A stretch of 42,997 bases of DNA, taken from an uncultured Acidimicrobiaceae bacterium (lineage in GTDB: Bacteria > Actinomycetota > Acidimicrobiia > Acidimicrobiales > SZUA-35). The stretch covers positions 18,849 through 61,845 of the forward strand of contig CAMYLA010000052.1 in NCBI GenBank assembly GCA_947259095.1. The letters are read 5' to 3'. A program made the translations under genes and the position numbers. Positions 42,547-42,997 of this stretch are shown piece by piece. Below the pieces are notes generated by a model. That model was not told where the DNA came from. It searched no databases and saw only the letters and a list, made by a program, of their open reading frames with translations. How positions within the stretch are numbered: position 1 is the stretch's first letter; every line of letters starts with the position of its first letter.

Positions 42547-42652
42547 GGCACAGTCTCGCGCCCGGCTCGGCGGGCTGTCACAACCAACCGGCCGGGTACG
42601 ACGGGCCGGGCACGGCCACCCGAGACCGGCACCGCCGCGGCCGGCACCCTCG

Positions 42653-42997
42653 TCAGAGGCCGTCGGACCGGTCGCCGTTGCCGACGATGCTCCGTTGCAC
42701 CAGATCCTCGATCTCCGATTCGGTGAAGCCGGCCTCGCCGAGAATCGCTGCGCCGTGCTCACCGACAGCCGGGGCCGGACCTCGGGGCCGGACCTCGGCG
42801 CCCCGGATGGCAAACGGGGCGGCCACCGTCGAGAGCGGACCGGCCGGGTGGTCCTCGATCTCATCGAACACACCGATGGCCGCCACCTGGGGATCGGCGA
42901 TCAGTTCGCTCGGGCCCTGAATAGGGGCCCAGGTCAACCCGTGCTCGTCGAGGCGTGCCACCCACTGGTGGCGGGGTGCGGTTTTGAACACCGCATC
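42653..42997 (-). CDS. CaiB/BaiF family CoA-transferase, C-terminal part (partial)
   Basis: The C-terminal 114 or so residues of a family III CoA-transferase; the gene continues beyond the right edge. The pattern WVARLDEHGLTWAPIQGPSELIADPQVAAIGVF is the conserved end region, followed by APFAIRGAEVRPRGPAPAVGEHGAAILGEAGF. The catalytic Asp would lie outside the window. It is the second CaiB-type gene here and lies upstream of the amidohydrolase, possibly in one operon. Confidence 0.88.
   Translation of the reverse strand, partial: DAVFKTAPRHQWVARLDEHGLTWAPIQGPSELIADPQVAAIGVFDEIEDHPAGPLSTVAAPFAIRGAEVRPRGPAPAVGEHGAAILGEAGFTESEIEDLVQRSIVGNGDRSDGL

Overview
This is about 43 kb of very GC-rich DNA (sampled 60-base lines range from 53 % to 78 % GC), densely packed with short intergenic gaps. 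It looks like an actinomycetote chromosome. The strongest pointer is an RpfB-type resuscitation-promoting factor (DUF348 repeats, G5 domain, Rpf domain). LLM-family flavin oxidoreductases, a single-chain acyl-CoA carboxylase, a DUF4328 membrane protein and many apparently leaderless genes agree. The mix of CaiB-type CoA-transferases, phytanoyl-CoA dioxygenase, TauD-type dioxygenase and sulfatase suggests a free-living Acidimicrobiia-like heterotroph, but that lineage is an inference.

Layout. 1-5 kb: end of an unknown gene, a carbon-nitrogen hydrolase, a Na/Pi cotransporter with a PhoU-like tail, an unrecognised protein, and an AI-2E family permease of visibly lower GC. 5-11 kb: a membrane-anchored alpha/beta hydrolase coupled to a DUF6544 protein, DUF1992, an orphan molybdenum hydroxylase large subunit and DUF4328. 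11-16 kb: a biotin carboxylase-BCCP-carboxyltransferase fusion and a secreted beta-propeller. 16-21.5 kb: acetamidase/formamidase plus SDR operon, a carboxymuconolactone decarboxylase-like protein, an MFS transporter and a GH2 glycosidase. 21.4-28.3 kb: a tandem CaiB/BaiF CoA-transferase divergent from a PPOX-fold flavoprotein, a TauD dioxygenase, two enoyl-CoA hydratases and an NAD-dependent epimerase-like protein. 28.4-35.8 kb: a cysteine-rich protein, a truncated haloacid dehalogenase, a ketopantoate reductase-like enzyme, a TTC38-like TPR protein, and an N-acyl-D-amino-acid deacylase followed by two LLM oxidoreductases. 36-43 kb: a HAD phosphatase, a frameshifted rpfB, a nucleoside hydrolase, PhyH with an overlapping, internally deleted sulfatase, an amidohydrolase and the end of another CoA-transferase.

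The gene set is catabolic: uptake, side-chain and amide hydrolysis, C-H oxidation, CoA activation, hydration/beta-oxidation and carboxylation. No transcription regulator, tRNA, rRNA, insertion sequence, phage gene or CRISPR array was seen. Three genes are broken: a 3'-truncated haloacid dehalogenase, a frameshifted rpfB and a sulfatase with an internal deletion.

The clearest non-coding signal is a TANNNT/CANNNT hexamer ending exactly 6 nt before the start codon of ten genes on both strands, which implies leaderless transcription. At 23.69-23.75 kb a perfect inverted repeat overlaps one such element, and a further half-site overlaps the divergent one, making a candidate operator. No gene-free stretch exceeds 300 bases; the longest (4801-5086) holds the divergent starts of the AI-2E permease and alpha/beta hydrolase and nothing else recognisable.
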